Virus record (IMG/VR): IMGVR_UViG_3300009502_000025
Span: 1 to 64,000 of that record
Length of the DNA stretch: 64,000 nt
Origin: a virus
Reading direction: 5' to 3' (one strand)
Each line of letters opens with the position of its first letter. Position 1 is the stretch's first letter. Made by a program: the position numbers and the translations under genes. Of this stretch, positions 24,354 to 31,257 are shown piece by piece. The notes beneath the pieces were generated by a model. That model saw only the letters and a program-made list of their open reading frames with translations. It had not been told where the DNA came from and did no database searches.

Positions 24354-25424
24354 TTAGTGTCGTCTCATCTTGGTGTAAGATATTCGTCTGTCTTCTTTAT
24401 CCGATTGAAGAGCTCCCTTGAGCATATTAGCCGCAGTCTGAACTTTCAATATAGCGTCATTATCATCCAGGATAACACAATAACCTTTTCTATAATCCCA
24501 AAGGATCTGCAATAAGCCAGTAAATCCAGCTATTCCTCCGGACTTATATACCGCCGGGCTATCTGTGCCATTGGAAGAACCCCATATACCTTCTCTTTTG
24601 AATACTTTTTTGACTGTGAAAGTCTTTCCAAGTCCAGGGTTACCATATACGAATAATCCCTTTGGGACGTCTTCAAGCTGGGCACCTTGTATCTCACCTT
24701 TAATAGCTTTGGACATCCTAGTTAATTCATAATTATAGATATCCATATTATGCTTTGCTTCATCAGCGAAAACGGACTGTGCAAATAAATCTTCTTCCGA
24801 TGGAGTTGTTACTTGCTGCGATGGACTAGATCCACCTCTAGTGACTTGGGCGCTACCTTCACCGTTACTCGATAGCCAGGCTTTTGCGTGTGTATTGAAA
24901 GCCATGCTGCTGATTTTTTTCTTGTCATTAATATCTGCCCATGCAAGATAAGACCGATAGAGGTGTGCCATTTTTTTGCCATAGGCTTCATTACCTAAGG
25001 AGCTCAAAAACTCACCTACGTCGTCTTTTATCGACTCGCGAAGCGGGATAGTATGGAGAATATATTGCTCTTCTTGTACCTGAGCTACATAATTTTCTCC
25101 CGCGCCTTTCATAACTTCAGCTATCATATCCAGTTGATCCTGGGGATCAGTTGCGGATAGGTCAATTCTAAAACCAGGTTTATCTAAGTCTCCGGGCTTA
25201 ACCCACACAGAAACACCTACGATGTCGCCGTCAGAATTCAACTCCACTCGTATGGCCTGGGTGCCAGTATACCCGTAGTAGGAATCCTTTATACCTGTTC
25301 TATCCTTTATCTGGATAGCCACTGGTGAAAAGGATATCTCAGCACCCAGAGCTTGAGATAACATTTGTATAAATGATTGAGCAGTCTGCGCAAATCGGTC
25401 ACCCATTTCCTGAAGTTTTTTCAT
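24354..25424 (-). CDS. N-terminal part of a split AAA+ ATPase with Walker motifs
   Basis: The 356-residue product has a unique N-terminal 220 residues, then GLFVYGNPGLGKTFTV (Walker A near residue 257-272) and GYCVILDDNDAIL (Walker B near 318). It stops soon after DRRISYTK, where AAA+ proteins of this type go on to the sensor region. That region is found in the next ORF, 17 bases downstream. The clamp-loader label is not supported, as the N-terminal domain is unlike gp44. ACTAATTA lies 18-25 bases upstream. Confidence 0.75.
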   Translation of the reverse strand: MKKLQEMGDRFAQTAQSFIQMLSQALGAEISFSPVAIQIKDRTGIKDSYYGYTGTQAIRVELNSDGDIVGVSVWVKPGDLDKPGFRIDLSATDPQDQLDMIAEVMKGAGENYVAQVQEEQYILHTIPLRESIKDDVGEFLSSLGNEAYGKKMAHLYRSYLAWADINDKKKISSMAFNTHAKAWLSSNGEGSAQVTRGGSSPSQQVTTPSEEDLFAQSVFADEAKHNMDIYNYELTRMSKAIKGEIQGAQLEDVPKGLFVYGNPGLGKTFTVKKVFKREGIWGSSNGTDSPAVYKSGGIAGFTGLLQILWDYRKGYCVILDDNDAILKVQTAANMLKGALQSDKEDRRISYTKMRRH

Positions 25425-25441
25425 ATATCATCCTTCTATTT

Positions 25442-25449
25442 TAATTAGT
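25442..25449 (-). promoter_or_regulatory. ACTAATTA motif upstream of the split AAA+ genes
   Basis: ACTAATTA on the minus strand, followed by AAATAGAAGGATG and the start of the AAA+ gene. It overlaps the stop codon of the preceding gene. Confidence 0.45.
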
Positions 25450-26183
25450 TAGGCGACGTTGGCCAGTCTATTTCTCAGCTCTAAAAGAGATAAGTTCAGT
25501 ATAGATTCCTCTTCCTCCTTCAGAGAGTTCACGTAAATCTTGTAGGTGCTACTTTTCCGGATAAATTGCAGCACCCCTATTACCACTTTCATCGCTGTTT
25601 TTAACGAAGACGTAGCGAAGACATCCTGAGTTACAGTTAGAGCAGATCTGATAGCGTCGTGTTCTTTGTTGAATAAGTAGTTTGCGGGATCCTCGACAGT
25701 CTTATCGTCTCCTGGCCTAAACATATACGTAAAGTTTAAGGTTTCAGCTAGGTCACCAAGCTCTATACTATTTGACTTAGTCTCTATGATGCTGTTTAAA
25801 GAAGCTACTCTATCCTCTTTCTGAAGCTTGTCGTTATACAAAGTTTCTTTAATCTTAAAGTAAAGATATCCCGCAAAAGATCTATCAATAAGAAAGCCAG
25901 GCCTATTGTACTGAGTCATTAATTTTATAGTAGAATCCACAGCTGCAGCGTCTACTATATCTGGTGGCAAAAATATCTTTCCTTTCGTTTGTTTCAGTAT
26001 AAGTGATCTTGCGTAGGGGACCATTTTTTGAAACATTTCTTTATAAAAAGGGCTTTTATCATAATTTACAATTCTTTGATCTCCCTCAACTGTTTCAATT
26101 TTACATTCTCTCGTCGTTAAGTACTTTTCCTGTAACTCTGATAAACACACTTCAGTCACAGGTTTGATTGCATATCTTGCCAT
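25449..26183 (-). CDS. Possible sigma-70 region 2-like protein
   Basis: Of the 244 residues, the stretch around 80-130 (PPDIVDAAAVDSTIKLMTQY then SFAGYLYFKIKETLYNDK) resembles the helices of sigma region 2 as seen in phage sigma-like proteins. No region 4 helix-turn-helix is clear. It lies between the clamp-like gene and the AAA+ genes. In T4 a late sigma (gp55) works with the sliding clamp, so the context is suggestive, but the sigma factor at 27547 is a better match. Confidence 0.4.
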   Translation of the reverse strand: MARYAIKPVTEVCLSELQEKYLTTRECKIETVEGDQRIVNYDKSPFYKEMFQKMVPYARSLILKQTKGKIFLPPDIVDAAAVDSTIKLMTQYNRPGFLIDRSFAGYLYFKIKETLYNDKLQKEDRVASLNSIIETKSNSIELGDLAETLNFTYMFRPGDDKTVEDPANYLFNKEHDAIRSALTVTQDVFATSSLKTAMKVVIGVLQFIRKSSTYKIYVNSLKEEEESILNLSLLELRNRLANVA

Positions 26184-26203
26184 TCGCGTTTCTCCAAAAA
26201 ATA

Positions 26204-26231
26204 AAGGGAACCAGAAACGGTTCCCTTTTAA
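26204..26231 (-). terminator. Rho-independent terminator
   Basis: AAGGGAACC and GGTTCCCTT form the stem with loop GTTTCT on the minus strand, then TTATTTTTT. It follows the clamp-like gene. Confidence 0.9.
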
Positions 26232-26255
26232 TATAGTATCTCTTTTGAATATTAT

Positions 26256-27443
26256 TTATCCAACGAGTTTTGCTAGATAGATTTCGAGATTACCAGCCTT
26301 AATATGAATTGCTTTCTTATCCATATCTGCTCTCAACTCCGCGGTTGTCTCCTTCTTTATCTTCCCTAAGAATTGCTTCAAAGAAGAATTAATAACGGTA
26401 ACTTCGAAGTTATCAGAGTCCATTATCACAGATAACTCCCTATCAATTGAGCAAGAGCCTCCTCTCACACCAGAATCCTTTAAAAGAACTTTTAGTGTCT
26501 CCTTGTTACTCTTGTCGTATGCTAGAATAATAGGATCTAAATCTAAGGAAGAAGAATAGAACCCGCTGAAGAAATTACTCGTGTCTCTCAGCGCGTTTAC
26601 ATTTATATCACATATCTTTTTCTTAGGGTATATAGCTTTGAGGTCATCTTCTGCAGGCGGCGCCACATTAGACATTGCGTTATTAAAAACACATTTCATT
26701 ACGCTAGTTTCCAGGTAGGCTTTATTTCTATTTTCAAACACTATGAAATTTACCACTAAGCCACTTGAGAAGGCCTGCACAAAAACCCTCGCGATCTTTT
26801 TATGCAGAGGAATGTACTCCTTTTTAAGGACTCCTGTCTCCAAGCCCCCATAAATGTATACGTGGGTTCTGTCATTAACAATAATCTTATCTCCGTATAT
26901 ACTAAGAGCATTATTCTTCTTTTCGTCAGAAGATATAAAAGGGAGGCAGGAACCAATAGCCTCCCCGAACTCAGCCGAATTCTTTATGCTCACTAGGGAC
27001 AGATCATAATTTTTGACTTTCATACTGTCTACTAACTGATCATGCAACTCTGAGATTTCAAAGAGTTGGCTGTCCTCCATAAGAATATGGGGGAGTGAAA
27101 GTTTATCCTTACCTACCTTAATATCGAAAGTCGAGTTGTCTCCATCTTGAGTTACTGCAATAGTCATTAGAGCGAGGTCATCGACTAGATAGCTATGCAG
27201 AATGTAAAAGAACTTTTGAGACTCGAGACGAATTCCTACGGGAGTCTTAAAGTCCTCAACCTCGCAGGGAATATCAAGTTCCACATATGCAGTCGAGTCC
27301 TTAACGACTAAGGTAACTGTCTTCTCATTTTGAATCCACAGGTTTAAGTTGAGAATATCTGCTGCGTCGAATTCGAACCCACTTAGGATTTTTTCGTGAT
27401 CAAACAGACCTTTAAAATCTATATTCTTTATCCTTAGGTTCAT
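26256..27443 (-). CDS. Possible DnaN-like sliding clamp
   Basis: The 395-residue product is beta-rich with repeated strand-turn patterns over its length. Its end (VTVINSSLKQFLGKIKKETT then LEIYLAKLVG) has the feel of the last clamp domain. The length fits a three-domain bacterial-type clamp rather than the 228-residue T4 clamp. No single diagnostic motif exists, so the call rests on overall pattern and on neighbours (sigma factor, AAA+ ATPase). The ribosome site is AAGGAG. Confidence 0.45.
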   Translation of the reverse strand: MNLRIKNIDFKGLFDHEKILSGFEFDAADILNLNLWIQNEKTVTLVVKDSTAYVELDIPCEVEDFKTPVGIRLESQKFFYILHSYLVDDLALMTIAVTQDGDNSTFDIKVGKDKLSLPHILMEDSQLFEISELHDQLVDSMKVKNYDLSLVSIKNSAEFGEAIGSCLPFISSDEKKNNALSIYGDKIIVNDRTHVYIYGGLETGVLKKEYIPLHKKIARVFVQAFSSGLVVNFIVFENRNKAYLETSVMKCVFNNAMSNVAPPAEDDLKAIYPKKKICDINVNALRDTSNFFSGFYSSSLDLDPIILAYDKSNKETLKVLLKDSGVRGGSCSIDRELSVIMDSDNFEVTVINSSLKQFLGKIKKETTAELRADMDKKAIHIKAGNLEIYLAKLVG

Positions 27444-27489
27444 TTGTGCTCCTTCATTAAATGAATATATGAGTTAATACCGTTTTTTA

Positions 27490-27530
27490 TTGCCACGACT
27501 CCTAGGACCTATCTTATATTATTTGTGAAC
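27490..27530 (+). promoter_or_regulatory. Early-type promoter, copy 4
   Basis: TTGCCA at 27490-27495, 17-base spacer, CTTATATT at 27513-27520, then ATTTGTGAAC, a weaker tail than in the other copies. It precedes the sigma-factor gene. Confidence 0.75.
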
Positions 27531-27546
27531 TATAAAAGGGGAATAC

Positions 27547-28158
27547 ATGCTAGAATATGATGTCGTGATGAAGTGCAAAGAAGGTCATAAGCCCTCTCTT
27601 CAGGCCCTATATTTTAAGTACATACCATTTATCAACAAACACTACTACAAGATGCAGAAGCAATTCTACTTCAAAATTCCCATGGAGCGAGAGGACTTCG
27701 AGGTCGAGGGGTATGCAGCTTTGGTCAAGGCTATCGAGTATGTGGACCCTGATAAGATTACCGATAAGGAGAAGTGGCTTTTTATCGGTGTGTTCGGTTA
27801 CTACCTTAACATGCTACGTAAGTCCTGTGTCATGTCATATATGCATCAGCAGGCAAATGAAACTCCTCTTTATGTCAAGTCCAGGAGCAGCAGCGACGAG
27901 TACTGTGTAGCAGATAATTACGCGGAAAATGAAAGTCGAGATATGACCAGGGGCATTGAGGAGGAGACTTTCATAGATCAGTTTAGATCTAATCTGAATG
28001 ACTTTGAGAGACTAATTCTTAGTAAGCGTTTGGAAATTAGGGAAGAGGGCAAGCCTCGATCACTGCAGTCTATAGCTGGTGAGCTCGGGTGCTCTTTTTC
28101 TAAAATTCAGTCCGCAAATAAAAGAATCGAGACTATCTATAGAACTATGAGGGAATAA
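27547..28158 (+). CDS. RNA polymerase sigma factor (sigma-70 family)
   Basis: The 203-residue product has region 2 (PMEREDFEVEGYAALVKAIE then WLFIGVFGYYLNMLRK, about residues 40-95) and region 4 (LNDFERLILSKRLE then RSLQSIAGELGCSFSKIQSA, a helix-turn-helix near 160-195). Such a two-region factor is the usual form of a phage late sigma. It could direct the host polymerase to the ACTAATTA motifs found ahead of many genes here; that link is inference. AAAAGGGG precedes the ATG. Confidence 0.85.
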   Translation: MLEYDVVMKCKEGHKPSLQALYFKYIPFINKHYYKMQKQFYFKIPMEREDFEVEGYAALVKAIEYVDPDKITDKEKWLFIGVFGYYLNMLRKSCVMSYMHQQANETPLYVKSRSSSDEYCVADNYAENESRDMTRGIEEETFIDQFRSNLNDFERLILSKRLEIREEGKPRSLQSIAGELGCSFSKIQSANKRIETIYRTMRE

Positions 28159-28818
28159 ATGGAATGGGCGAAGAAAGTAAACCAGCTACTGGAGAAAAGA
28201 TCAAAGGGATTCTTAAGATCGCAAAAACCGCCGCTGACTTCATTGGTAAGATCAAAGAATTGCCTCGTATTATTCATGCTATTATTCTTGCCGTTGCTTG
28301 CTTGGGCGCAGGCGGTGCCAGTGCCGTCTACGTTACCGAAAGAAGTGCTGATACAGAAGTTAAACGAATGCAATCAACAATTGCAAGTCTCGATAAGTCA
28401 ATTGCAGACCTCCAAGCAAACAATCGACAGCTTATTGCTGACAAAGACGGACTTGTTGCAACAAATAAGTCTCTTGCAACAGAATCAGATAAACAAAGAC
28501 AAACAATTACAACTCTTACAACAGAGCTTGGACAGCAGCACGGCATTATTGACCTCCTTACAGCAGAGTCAAAACGAAACCAACAAATTATTAGCGACCT
28601 TGCAGCAGCAGGAAGACAGTTTGACGAAGGACTTGGATCAGCAGGTACTGATATACAATCAACTATTAAAAGACTCCAACTTACTCAAAGTACAATTGCA
28701 AAGCTTATCGCTCAAATTAACAGCTCTCGAATTCAGTAATAAAGTAAAAGATTATGTTCTTGTGGGTAGTGGCGTTGCTATAGTACTAGAGACCGTATAT
28801 ATTATACTTAGGAAGTGA
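28159..28818 (+). CDS. Coiled-coil protein overlapping the spanin gene in another frame (outer spanin-like)
   Basis: The 219-residue frame starts one base after the sigma stop. It has a hydrophobic segment (CLVLFMLLFLPLLAWAQA, about 35-52) like a signal peptide with an AxA cut site, then a very regular Leu/Gln coiled coil (65-195) and a C-terminal hydrophobic segment (VLVGSGVAIVLETVYIILRK). A start at the internal ATG at 28276 would give a short signal peptide. It covers the whole of the 28164 gene in the +1 frame, as Rz1 does in Rz. No lipobox Cys is visible. Confidence 0.55.
   Translation: MEWAKKVNQLLEKRSKGFLRSQKPPLTSLVRSKNCLVLFMLLFLPLLAWAQAVPVPSTLPKEVLIQKLNECNQQLQVSISQLQTSKQTIDSLLLTKTDLLQQISLLQQNQINKDKQLQLLQQSLDSSTALLTSLQQSQNETNKLLATLQQQEDSLTKDLDQQVLIYNQLLKDSNLLKVQLQSLSLKLTALEFSNKVKDYVLVGSGVAIVLETVYIILRK
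28164..28739 (+). CDS. Inner-membrane spanin-like protein (Rz type)
   Basis: The 191-residue product has a short cytoplasmic start, one membrane segment (about 36-57, IIHAIILAVACLGAGGASAV) and a long coiled coil (65-160). This is the layout of the inner spanin that bridges to the outer membrane at lysis of Gram-negative hosts. The ribosome site GAGGGA is nine bases upstream. It is entirely inside the 28159-28818 frame. No holin or endolysin is seen beside it. Confidence 0.65.
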   Translation: MGEESKPATGEKIKGILKIAKTAADFIGKIKELPRIIHAIILAVACLGAGGASAVYVTERSADTEVKRMQSTIASLDKSIADLQANNRQLIADKDGLVATNKSLATESDKQRQTITTLTTELGQQHGIIDLLTAESKRNQQIISDLAAAGRQFDEGLGSAGTDIQSTIKRLQLTQSTIAKLIAQINSSRIQ

Positions 28819-28884
28819 ACTACCCTGAAACTAAAAAAGATTTCGAGGTTTTCTTGCGATGAAAAGTATAAATAGGAGAATACA

Positions 28885-29064
28885 ATGGATGCAGTTTCTA
28901 GTTTTAAAATGTGGATTGCTGAACAATTAGAGGAAGGCTCCCTTGTCACTTCCTGGGATGAAAGCTTAATGGGCCTTGGCGAGGAGTATATGGTTGATGA
29001 AAGTGAAATGGATGCCGTGATACAATTCGCCGCTAGGTTGGCTCAGAGTCTTCGGCGAAAGTAA
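28885..29064 (+). CDS. Small acidic protein, 59 residues
   Basis: AGGAGAATACA precedes the ATG. The product MDAVSSFKMWIAEQLEEGSL and on is acidic and helical. It ends one base before the HD-domain gene, suggesting a joint transcript. Unknown function. Confidence 0.65.
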   Translation: MDAVSSFKMWIAEQLEEGSLVTSWDESLMGLGEEYMVDESEMDAVIQFAARLAQSLRRK

Positions 29065-29065
29065 G

Positions 29066-29611
29066 ATGACTATTCTAATCGAAGGTGTTCCAGAGGATGC
29101 TCTAGTAACAGCTACCAGGGCTCACTCTGGACAATTTAGAAGAGGAGGCGCTCCTTACATATCTCACCCCGCACGAGTTGCTCAGCATGTACAACGTGTG
29201 AAAGGCGACTCTCATAAAGCTGATGACTTAATAGCTGCGGCCTATCTTCACGACACCCTCGAAGATACAGATATGACCGAAAAGCAGATTCTCGATCAAT
29301 TTGGTCCTAACGTCCTTAATCTCGTATTTGAATTGACTTCCGATGAGGAAGAGCTGAAACGGCTAGGTAAAACTGCATATTTACAAAAGAAGTTTTCGGG
29401 TATCAGTAGCTGGGCTTTAGTTATCAAATTGAGTGATCGCTTAGATAATGTGTCGGATCTTCTTGACGCTGATTACGACTGGGCTCTGAAGTATGCCAAG
29501 CAAACCCAAGACATACTAATTTACTTGATCGAGCATAGAAAACTAACGAGCACACAAAAAAGATTAGTAGGAGAGATACAGGAGATTTTAGACGAATTTT
29601 ATAAGAAATAA
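29066..29611 (+). CDS. HD-domain hydrolase, (p)ppGpp hydrolase-like (MESH1/SpoT type)
   Basis: The motifs are RRGGAPYISHPARVA (25-39), AAYLHDTLEDT (57-67, the HD pair) and VIKLSDRLDNVSDL (118-131). This is the pattern of small alarmone hydrolases that split ppGpp to GDP. The length of 181 residues fits a single-domain enzyme with no synthetase. A phage enzyme could lower the host stringent response during infection. It could also act on another nucleotide, as the family is wide. Confidence 0.85.
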   Translation: MTILIEGVPEDALVTATRAHSGQFRRGGAPYISHPARVAQHVQRVKGDSHKADDLIAAAYLHDTLEDTDMTEKQILDQFGPNVLNLVFELTSDEEELKRLGKTAYLQKKFSGISSWALVIKLSDRLDNVSDLLDADYDWALKYAKQTQDILIYLIEHRKLTSTQKRLVGEIQEILDEFYKK

Positions 29612-29618
29612 TCAACAC

Positions 29619-29626
29619 ACTAATTA
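29619..29626 (+). promoter_or_regulatory. ACTAATTA motif upstream of the Hsp20 gene
   Basis: ACTAATTA followed by TCTATAATG, about 90 bases before the Hsp20 start and oriented with it. The TATAAT-like element after it could also act as a -10 box. Confidence 0.45.
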
Positions 29627-29710
29627 TCTATAATGAAGTAAATAACGCGTTCCGTATGGAAGCGTAGATGTATTTCAGGCCGTATAAAAGGCCACGTAAA
29701 GGAGAAGGTC

Positions 29711-30187
29711 ATGACGACTTCAAGAGGTTTCAGGGTGCGTGGAGATGACATTTTATTTCCATTGCAGGAGGTTGCAGAGACAATGAGCGGATGGTTCGAT
29801 TTGCTTAGTGGTTGGGAGGCGCCGGTTTCCAAGCTTCCTCATTCCTTGGCTACAGGATCTTCGTTCCCGCCTTGCAACTGGTATTCAGATGAACAAAATA
29901 ATCTATATTATGAGTTCGCTGTGGCAGGCTTCAGTAAGGATGAAATCAATCTTTCGTTAAACGACGATCTGTTGATTCTAACAATCATTCCACTACCTGC
30001 AAAAGAAAAGGACACTAGAAAGCAACTACAGAAAGGCATCAAGCGATGTGAGTCTGTGAGCCAGTACAGAATTCCACTATCTAAGTACAATCTACAGAAG
30101 GTAGAATCAAAGCTAGAAAACGGAATTTTGTCCGTTATGATTCCTGCAAAGGAAGACACAAAGCCGATTAAAATAAATATCGGTTAA
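29711..30187 (+). CDS. Small heat-shock protein (Hsp20 family)
   Basis: The alpha-crystallin fold is visible: EFAVAGFSKDEINLSLNDDL (residues 73-92), LTIIPLP, then YRIPLSKYNLQKVESKLENGILSVMIP (117-143), and the ENGILSV strand is diagnostic. The N-terminal 60 residues are variable, as is normal. These chaperones hold unfolding proteins without ATP. T4-like phages of cyanobacteria also carry one. The ribosome site is AAAGGAGAAGG. Confidence 0.92.
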   Translation: MTTSRGFRVRGDDILFPLQEVAETMSGWFDLLSGWEAPVSKLPHSLATGSSFPPCNWYSDEQNNLYYEFAVAGFSKDEINLSLNDDLLILTIIPLPAKEKDTRKQLQKGIKRCESVSQYRIPLSKYNLQKVESKLENGILSVMIPAKEDTKPIKINIG

Positions 30188-30188
30188 A

Positions 30189-30220
30189 AAGAAAGCCACT
30201 CTGAAAAGAGTGGCTTTTAT
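30189..30220. terminator. Bidirectional terminator
   Basis: AAAGCCACTCT at 30192-30202 pairs with AGAGTGGCTTT at 30207-30217, with T-rich tails in both directions. It lies between the convergent Hsp20 and lipase genes. Confidence 0.93.
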
Positions 30221-30225
30221 TTTGC

Positions 30226-30933
30226 TTAAATTATTACTGCGATATCATCGGGATAATTGCGATAAGCGTGATCTCCGAATAATTCTACGTCATGCATGTC
30301 TCTCGGTTGCCTTCTCAAGGCCCACCAGATAGCTAAAAGAGTGTTGCCCAGTACCTGCAGTACTTTTCTTGGGCCAAAATGAAGCATTTGGATACCTTTA
30401 TATCCGAATAGCCTGGGCGGTACAAAGTGAACAATATCAGCACCATAATATATAGCTAAGAATCTCACTCTCTTCTCAAAGCTCTTAACAAAAGCCGCGT
30501 TGCCTACCCTCGGGGAAGAGCCTGGCAAGCAAAATATACTACATCCATCAAAATTATACTGCACGTCTAGGCTACATATAGTTGCCAAGGCGCCACCATA
30601 CGAATGGCCGGTGACGACGACAGTACCTGCTGGTTTTCTATCGTAGAATTCTCGAGCCCGATTGAGAATCACATCTCTCACGCCACTCTGCTTGTATTGA
30701 TCTAACCAACCGAAATGAATGCGAACTTTTGAGTCCGTATTATCATAAGGTATAACTGCGGTATCGAAAAGCATATGATTCCACCAATCTAATGTTGAAT
30801 CAGATGATCTGAATACTACAAAAAGGGATTCCTCGTCCTCTTTAAAAATAGCCTGTACGGTACCTTTATCAATGTCGGCCCTATCCGAAGACTCCGCAAA
30901 TAATTCTTTGAAAAACTTCAGATCATATGTCAT
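30226..30933 (-). CDS. Class 3 lipase (alpha/beta hydrolase)
   Basis: I start at the Met followed by TYDLKFFKEL because GGGGAT precedes it; the frame is open 16 codons further. The nucleophile elbow GHSYGGA is near residue 104, with VVFRSSDSTLDW before it, PRVGNAAF after it, and GDHAYRNYPD near the end for the catalytic His. The family cleaves acylglycerols or phospholipids. There is no signal peptide, so it works inside the cell or is released at lysis. It is unusual in a phage replication region. Confidence 0.85.
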   Translation of the reverse strand: MTYDLKFFKELFAESSDRADIDKGTVQAIFKEDEESLFVVFRSSDSTLDWWNHMLFDTAVIPYDNTDSKVRIHFGWLDQYKQSGVRDVILNRAREFYDRKPAGTVVVTGHSYGGALATICSLDVQYNFDGCSIFCLPGSSPRVGNAAFVKSFEKRVRFLAIYYGADIVHFVPPRLFGYKGIQMLHFGPRKVLQVLGNTLLAIWWALRRQPRDMHDVELFGDHAYRNYPDDIAVII

Positions 30934-30946
30934 TTTTATCCCCACA

Positions 30947-30954
30947 TAATTAGT
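30947..30954 (-). promoter_or_regulatory. ACTAATTA motif upstream of the lipase gene
   Basis: ACTAATTA followed by TGTGGGGAT on the minus strand. A second, plus-facing ACTAATTT lies at 30956, ahead of the gene at 30994, so this short divergent gap may hold a promoter for each direction. Confidence 0.45.
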
Positions 30955-30993
30955 CACTAATTTTATATCGCATGTACACAAAGGAGCTTCCCA

Positions 30994-31257
30994 ATGATGG
31001 CAATTACACTACACGACTGGAAGACTATTCGAGAACTGAGACTATGTACTGCTGCTGGTTTATTAAATCCCATGGAATTCAAGATACTGCTAGCTCCTAT
31101 GGTTTTTTTGGATCAAGGAGACGCGGGCGATGATGAAGAGGATAGTATTGCTGACGACCTACGACAAATAAAAAAGAATAAAAAAAGCTCCTCTGAAAAA
31201 GAGGAGCTTCCACCTGCTATAGGCTTTCATGTAGACTCAGAGGAAGAGGACGACTAA
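30994..31257 (+). CDS. Hypothetical acidic protein, 87 residues, coding over an opposing terminator
   Basis: AAAGGAGCTTCCCA precedes an ATGATG start. The product has a helical start and an acidic end with a KKNKKSSSEKEEL segment coded by a hairpin that is the terminator of the opposite operon. The gene end overlaps the nrdJ stop by four bases. Function unknown. Confidence 0.65.
   Translation: MMAITLHDWKTIRELRLCTAAGLLNPMEFKILLAPMVFLDQGDAGDDEEDSIADDLRQIKKNKKSSSEKEELPPAIGFHVDSEEEDD
31182..31210 (-). terminator. Terminator of the nrdJ operon inside an opposing gene
   Basis: On the minus strand AAGCTCCTCT pairs with AGAGGAGCTT and is followed by TTTTTATTC. It lies 45 bases past the nrdJ stop, wholly inside the plus-strand 87-residue gene. 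Confidence 0.9.

Noticed and set aside
24354-25424. Clamp loader large subunit (gp44)
   Set aside because: Walker motifs fit any AAA+; the 220-residue N-terminal domain and the split at the sensor region are unlike gp44.
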